Assembly: GCA_017435025.1 (NCBI GenBank) | Contig: JAFSFU010000226.1 | Span: 1 to 9,632, forward strand | DNA: 9,632 bases | Reading direction: 5' to 3' | From: Lachnospiraceae bacterium | GTDB taxonomy: Bacteria > Bacillota_A > Clostridia > Lachnospirales > Lachnospiraceae | Part shown: positions 6,971-9,632 of the stretch, in pieces | Position numbering within the stretch: position 1 is the stretch's first letter | Layout of the letters: each line of letters starts with the position of its first letter | Notes under the pieces: model-generated | What the model was told of the DNA's origin: nothing | The model's database searches: none | The model's input: the letters and a program-made list of their open reading frames with translations, nothing else | Program-made: the position numbers and the translations under genes

Positions 6971-8017
6971 ATGGAATATATTTTATTGACCTTGGTCGCC
7001 AGCGCCGTCGGCGGATGGCTGTTCTTTAAAATGAAAGTGCCGGGAGGCATTTTGGTGGGAGGTATCGTTGGAACGACGGTTCTTTCATTGACGACCGGTT
7101 TGGCTGAGATGCCTTATACGGCTCGACTGATCGCCCAGATCATTGCCGGTGCTTTTATCGGAAGTTCTGTGGATCGGGAAGATTTGAAAAAGATGCGTAC
7201 GTTGTACAAACCGTTTTTGCTGGTGATCGTATCTCTGGTCGCAGTAAATGTTCTGGCCGGCACATTGGTTTGGAAGGTCAGTCCGCTGGACCATCTGACC
7301 GCGTTTATGTGCTGTGTTCCGGGCGGTATGAGTGATACACCGCTGATCGCATCGGAATTGGGGGCACAGATGCCGCCGGTGGTGATCCTGCAGTTTGTCC
7401 GTATGGTGATGGGAATTGGTGTGTTTCCGGCAGTGATCCTTTTTGTGACGAGAAGTGAAGGCGATGTGGTCGTTGAAAAGAATGAGACAGAACAGAAGGT
7501 AAATAAACAAGTGAGTTCTTATCCGGCGATGGCGGCTGCGCTGATGTTTGCAGGAGTCTGCGGTATCATTGGAAGAAAGCTCGGAGTTCCGTCCGGTGCC
7601 CTGGTGTTTGCGATCTTTGCAACACTGGTTCTGAAACTGGCTGGGGTACCTCTGGTATTTTCTAAGGGAATCAAGCGGATCGCACAGGTTCTGAGCGGCG
7701 CATATATCGGCTGCTCGGTGGGGATGGATACGTTGTATATGCTGCCGTCCTTGATTCTTCCGGCGATCATCATTGTCGGCATTTATATGATCAACGCGTT
7801 TATCACCGGAACATTGATCTCGAAGACATGCGGGATCAGCCGGCGGGAAGGCATGTTGATGGTGACTCCGGCGGGCGCGACGGATATGGCACTGATCTCT
7901 TCCGATATCGGAGTTAACAGTCCAAATCTGATCGTTTTGCAGATTGTCCGCATGGTGACGGTCATCTCGGTCTTTCCGAACATGGACCTGCTGATCGTGA
8001 ACTGGCTGGAGAGATAG
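6971..8017 (+). CDS. AbrB-family (PF05145) integral membrane transporter-like protein
   Basis: A 348-residue membrane protein of the AbrB / 'ammonia monooxygenase' family (not the AbrB transcription factor), with about ten membrane segments. Members are putative transporters or regulators of small-molecule transport; the substrate is not established. The two halves are clear copies of each other: VPGG (23-26) against VPSG (206-209), AQIIAGAFIGSSV (55-67) against AQVLSGAYIGCSV (238-250), and CCVPGGMSDTPLIASELG (114-131) against MVTPAGATDMALISSDIG (297-314), each followed by VILQFVRMV or IVLQIVRMV. A short hydrophilic linker (162-183) joins them. GGGGAGG (6958-6964) 6 nt upstream fixes this ATG; the GTG at 6935 has no binding site. 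It lies 52 nt after the thioesterase and is probably cotranscribed. A small hairpin, GGCTG-ATA-CAGCC (6942-6954), sits just before the ribosome binding site. Confidence 0.92.
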   Translation: MEYILLTLVASAVGGWLFFKMKVPGGILVGGIVGTTVLSLTTGLAEMPYTARLIAQIIAGAFIGSSVDREDLKKMRTLYKPFLLVIVSLVAVNVLAGTLVWKVSPLDHLTAFMCCVPGGMSDTPLIASELGAQMPPVVILQFVRMVMGIGVFPAVILFVTRSEGDVVVEKNETEQKVNKQVSSYPAMAAALMFAGVCGIIGRKLGVPSGALVFAIFATLVLKLAGVPLVFSKGIKRIAQVLSGAYIGCSVGMDTLYMLPSLILPAIIIVGIYMINAFITGTLISKTCGISRREGMLMVTPAGATDMALISSDIGVNSPNLIVLQIVRMVTVISVFPNMDLLIVNWLER

Positions 8018-8115
8018 CGAAAAAACAAATGTCTTTGTGACACGGAAAAACAGCTGAAAACCAAAATGAGACAACTTGTCCGTGTGTATCATGGGCGGAA
8101 AAGCTTGTGTTTTTA

Positions 8116-8135
8116 AGAAAAAATTGATTTTTTCT
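8116..8135. promoter_or_regulatory. AT-rich hairpin / UP-like element upstream of the rpsL promoter
   Basis: AGAAAAAA (8116-8123) and TTTTTTCT (8128-8135) form a perfect 8-bp inverted repeat around TTGA, ending 2 nt before the -35 box. A- and T-tracts at about -40 to -60 match the position of UP elements, which bind the polymerase alpha C-terminal domain. On the RNA of the upstream unit the same sequence could act as a weak terminator, with its U-run inside the 3' arm. The rest of 8018-8115 holds only one weak long-loop pairing (8040-8046 with 8079-8085). Confidence 0.45.
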
Positions 8136-8137
8136 CC

Positions 8138-8166
8138 TTGACAGAGAAAAAAAGAGTGTATATAAT
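8138..8166 (+). promoter_or_regulatory. Perfect-consensus SigA promoter for rpsL-rpsG-fusA
   Basis: TTGACA (8138-8143) and TATAAT (8161-8166) match the consensus at all twelve positions, with a 17-bp spacer. Transcription should begin near 8173, giving an rpsL leader of about 95 nt. Such a promoter fits genes that need ribosome-level expression and explains how rpsL remains highly expressed away from the rpoBC transcription unit. Confidence 0.9.
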
Positions 8167-8169
8167 AAT

Positions 8170-8214
8170 GGGGCGTGCATGGGGCATGCCCCTATTTCTG
8201 TATGCAGAACACGC
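8170..8214 (+). promoter_or_regulatory. Structured 5' leader of the rpsL mRNA
   Basis: The transcript begins in a GC-rich fold. GGGGCGTGC (8170-8178) can pair with GCATGCCCC (8184-8192) over 9 positions, with one G-U, and the segment 8181-8192 (GGGGCATGCCCC) is itself a perfect 12-bp palindrome. GCGTG (8173-8177) can alternatively pair with CACGC (8210-8214), so two mutually exclusive folds exist. It may stabilise the 5' end or regulate translation. No U-run follows, so it is not an attenuator by itself. Confidence 0.5.
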
Positions 8215-8267
8215 ACAAGGCTGAACAAGCAGCAACCGAACAGTCAATATCACAGGAGGTGAAAAGA

Positions 8268-8687
8268 ATGCCAACATTTAACCAGTTAGTAAGAAAAGGT
8301 AGAGAGACAGCAGTTAAAAAATCCACAGCTCCGGCTCTTCAGAAAGGATACAACTCCCTTCACAAGAAAGCTACAAACGTTTCTGCTCCGCAGAAGAGAG
8401 GTGTTTGTACAGCTGTTAAGACTGCAACTCCGAAAAAGCCGAACTCTGCTCTTCGTAAAATTGCCAGAGTACGTCTTTCCAACGGTATCGAGGTAACAAG
8501 CTACATTCCGGGTGAGGGTCACAACCTTCAGGAGCACTCTGTTGTTCTTATCCGTGGTGGCCGTGTTAAAGACCTTCCGGGTACAAGATACCACATCATC
8601 AGAGGTACTCTTGATACAGCAGGCGTAGCTAACAGAAAACAGGCTCGTTCTAAATACGGTGCTAAGAGACCGAAAGTTAAAAAATAA
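8268..8687 (+). CDS. rpsL: 30S ribosomal protein S12
   Basis: A 139-residue small-subunit protein at the decoding centre, where it checks codon-anticodon fit and contacts EF-G. Seen: the [12 protein letters not shown] start; the clostridial/Gram-positive insertion rich in lysine (about 24-40); [11 protein letters not shown] (54-64), including the lysine equivalent to E. coli K43 at 57; and GGRVKDLPG (97-105), with K101, D102 and P104 equivalent to K87, D88 and P90. The residues usually altered in streptomycin resistance are therefore wild type. AGGAGGTG (8254-8261) is 6 nt before this ATG. An in-frame ATG at 8175 would add 31 residues, but lies at the transcript start without a binding site and is not part of S12. 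It is the first gene of the rpsL-rpsG-fusA unit. Confidence 0.99.
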   Translation: MPTFNQLVRKGRETAVKKSTAPALQKGYNSLHKKATNVSAPQKRGVCTAVKTATPKKPNSALRKIARVRLSNGIEVTSYIPGEGHNLQEHSVVLIRGGRVKDLPGTRYHIIRGTLDTAGVANRKQARSKYGAKRPKVKK

Positions 8688-8934
8688 TCGATAAAAACGA
8701 TTAAACACTAATTGGACCACTAACGGGAGTAAAATGGTAGCGGGACAATGCCCCGCAAATTTTAGTGCCGGTGATATTTTGCCTGTAAGGTTGCAGGATA
8801 TAGATAGAAATCCGAGCGCGAACACATTTTATGGAAACATGTGAGTACCGATGAATTAATCCGATGTAACTGGTCAGGGCCGGTTGAAGGACTTGAACAG
8901 TTATAATCCAATAATGATTAAGGAGGGAAGTAAC
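8688..8934 (+). promoter_or_regulatory. Structured 247-nt rpsL-rpsG intercistronic region, candidate feedback element
   Basis: Several stems can be drawn: AATCG/CGATT (8686-8690/8698-8702); CACTAA at 8706-8711 and again at 8718-8723, both able to pair with TTAGTG (8762-8767), hence a possible switch; TAAAAT/ATTTTA (8730-8735/8759-8764) enclosing GCGGG/CCCGC (8740-8744/8752-8756); CCTG/CAGG (8782-8785/8794-8797); CACATTTT/AAACATGTG (8823-8830/8835-8843, one bulge); and AACTGG/CCGGTT (8868-8873/8880-8885, loop of 6). In E. coli, S7 represses its operon by binding the shorter rpsL-rpsG spacer, so a similar role is inferred. No gene is seen inside. A TATAAT at 8902-8907 lacks a -35 box. Confidence 0.55.
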
Positions 8935-9405
8935 GTGCCACGTAAAGGACATACTCAGAAAAGAGAAGTATTAGCAGATCCGATCTACAACAACAAAGTT
9001 GTTACAAAGTTAATCAACAACATCATGTTAGACGGTAAAAGAGGCGTTGCTCAGAAAATTGTTTACGGCGCATTTGAGCAGGTAGCTGCTAAGACAGGTA
9101 AAGACGCTGTAGAAGTATTCGAAGAGGCTATGAACAACATCATGCCGGTTCTCGAAGTTAAGGCAAAACGTATCGGCGGTGCAACATATCAGGTACCGAT
9201 CGAGGTTAAGCCGGAAAGAAGACAGGCTTTAGGTCTTCGCTGGATCACAATGTTTTCCAGAAAGAGATCTGAGAAAACACAGATCGACAGACTTGCAAAC
9301 GAAATTATGGACGCAGCTAACAACACTGGCGCATCCGTAAAGAGAAAAGAGGAAATGCATAGAATGGCTGAGGCTAATAAGGCATTTGCTCACTACAGAT
9401 TCTAA
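8935..9405 (+). CDS. rpsG: 30S ribosomal protein S7
   Basis: A 156-residue primary binder of the 16S rRNA 3' major domain, nucleating the 30S head and lining the E site; in enterobacteria it is also the translational repressor of its own operon. Seen: PRKGHTQKR at the N-terminus, [17 protein letters not shown] (31-47), [20 protein letters not shown] (72-91, RNA-binding beta-hairpin region), [12 protein letters not shown] (92-103) and the C-terminal [20 protein letters not shown] (136-155). The length is exactly the usual one. The start is GTG, with AAGGAGGG (8920-8927) 7 nt upstream. Upstream in-frame codons are not S7-like and belong to the spacer. Confidence 0.99.
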   Translation: MPRKGHTQKREVLADPIYNNKVVTKLINNIMLDGKRGVAQKIVYGAFEQVAAKTGKDAVEVFEEAMNNIMPVLEVKAKRIGGATYQVPIEVKPERRQALGLRWITMFSRKRSEKTQIDRLANEIMDAANNTGASVKRKEEMHRMAEANKAFAHYRF

Positions 9406-9423
9406 TAGAAGGAGGACGAATCC

Positions 9424-9632
9424 TTGGCTGGAAGAGAATATCCGTTAGATAGAACCAGAAATATTGGTATTATGGCTCACATCGATGCTGGTAAAACAAC
9501 AACAACAGAGCGTATCCTCTATTATACTGGTGTAAACTACAAGATCGGTGATACTCATGAAGGTACTGCTACAATGGACTGGATGGCTCAGGAGCAGGAG
9601 AGAGGTATCACAATCACTTCCGCTGCTACAAC
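9424..9632 (+). CDS. fusA: Elongation factor G, 3'-truncated by the window end
   Basis: The first 69 residues of the translocase GTPase EF-G, which drives tRNA-mRNA movement after peptide transfer and, with RRF, ribosome recycling. Seen: [20 protein letters not shown] at the start, the G1 P-loop [13 protein letters not shown] (18-30), and the lead into the G2 switch I region ([12 protein letters not shown], 58-69). The start is TTG, with AAGGAGG (9409-9415) 8 nt upstream; no ATG or GTG nearby fits the family N-terminus. It lies 18 nt after the rpsG stop and is certainly cotranscribed with it. The reading frame is intact to the last base. Confidence 0.98.
   Translation, partial: MAGREYPLDRTRNIGIMAHIDAGKTTTTERILYYTGVNYKIGDTHEGTATMDWMAQEQERGITITSAAT

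Noticed and set aside
7085..8092. 335-codon open frame on the minus strand
   Set aside because: Antiparallel shadow of the AbrB gene; its translation is full of His, Arg, Asp and Gln runs and shows no domain logic. The same holds for the long minus frames inside rpoC (1428-1976).
8175..8267. 31-residue N-terminal extension of S12 from an ATG at 8175
   Set aside because: It is not part of any S12 known to me, starts at the 5' end of the transcript without a binding site, and the normal MPTFNQL start has a perfect AGGAGGTG.
8790..8850. A tRNA gene in the rpsL-rpsG spacer
   Set aside because: A GGTTGCAGGAT-like stretch suggested a T arm, but no acceptor stem, anticodon arm or CCA end can be fitted.
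8902..8907. TATAAT as an rpsG promoter
   Set aside because: No -35-like hexamer 16-18 bp upstream (GCCGGT at the right place) and the start would leave almost no leader.

Overview
The window reads as a chromosomal segment from a Gram-positive anaerobe of the class Clostridia, most likely family Lachnospiraceae. This is inferred from the RpoC, S12, S7 and EF-G sequences, from strong AGGAGG ribosome binding sites, from a secreted protein with WYQ/GWQW-type cell-wall-binding repeats, and from an alanine/aspartate-acyl M20D amidohydrolase and two-repeat AbrB transporter of a kind common in that group. No taxonomic search could be run.

Layout: (1) 1-2432, the 3' two thirds of rpoC, ending in a 13-bp perfect hairpin. 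(2) 2573-3739, a cation diffusion facilitator with Mn-type motifs and a second, C-terminal copy of the cytoplasmic domain. (3) 3740-4125, a gap between convergent genes, mostly filled by one 238-nt fold-back (3741-3978) with about 81 paired bases; this is the most unusual element here. (4) 4126-5304, minus strand, an M20D amidohydrolase. (5) 5397-8017, a plus-strand unit with its own SigA-type promoter: a cell-wall-binding secreted protein, a hotdog thioesterase and an AbrB-family membrane protein. (6) 8138-9632, a perfect-consensus promoter followed by rpsL, rpsG and the start of fusA.

The translation-machinery genes at the two ends are normally close neighbours in Firmicutes (rpoB-rpoC-...-rpsL-rpsG-fusA). 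Here about 5.8 kb of unrelated metabolic, transport and envelope genes, one of them on the opposite strand, lies between rpoC and rpsL. A new strong promoter with an AT-rich upstream element restores high expression of rpsL-rpsG-fusA. The 247-nt spacer between rpsL and rpsG is long and rich in hairpins, and could be a ribosomal-protein feedback site.

There is no CRISPR array, transposase, integrase, toxin-antitoxin pair or recognisable defence system. The candidates for something undescribed are RNA/DNA structures rather than proteins: the fold-back at 3741-3978 and the rpsL-rpsG intercistronic region.
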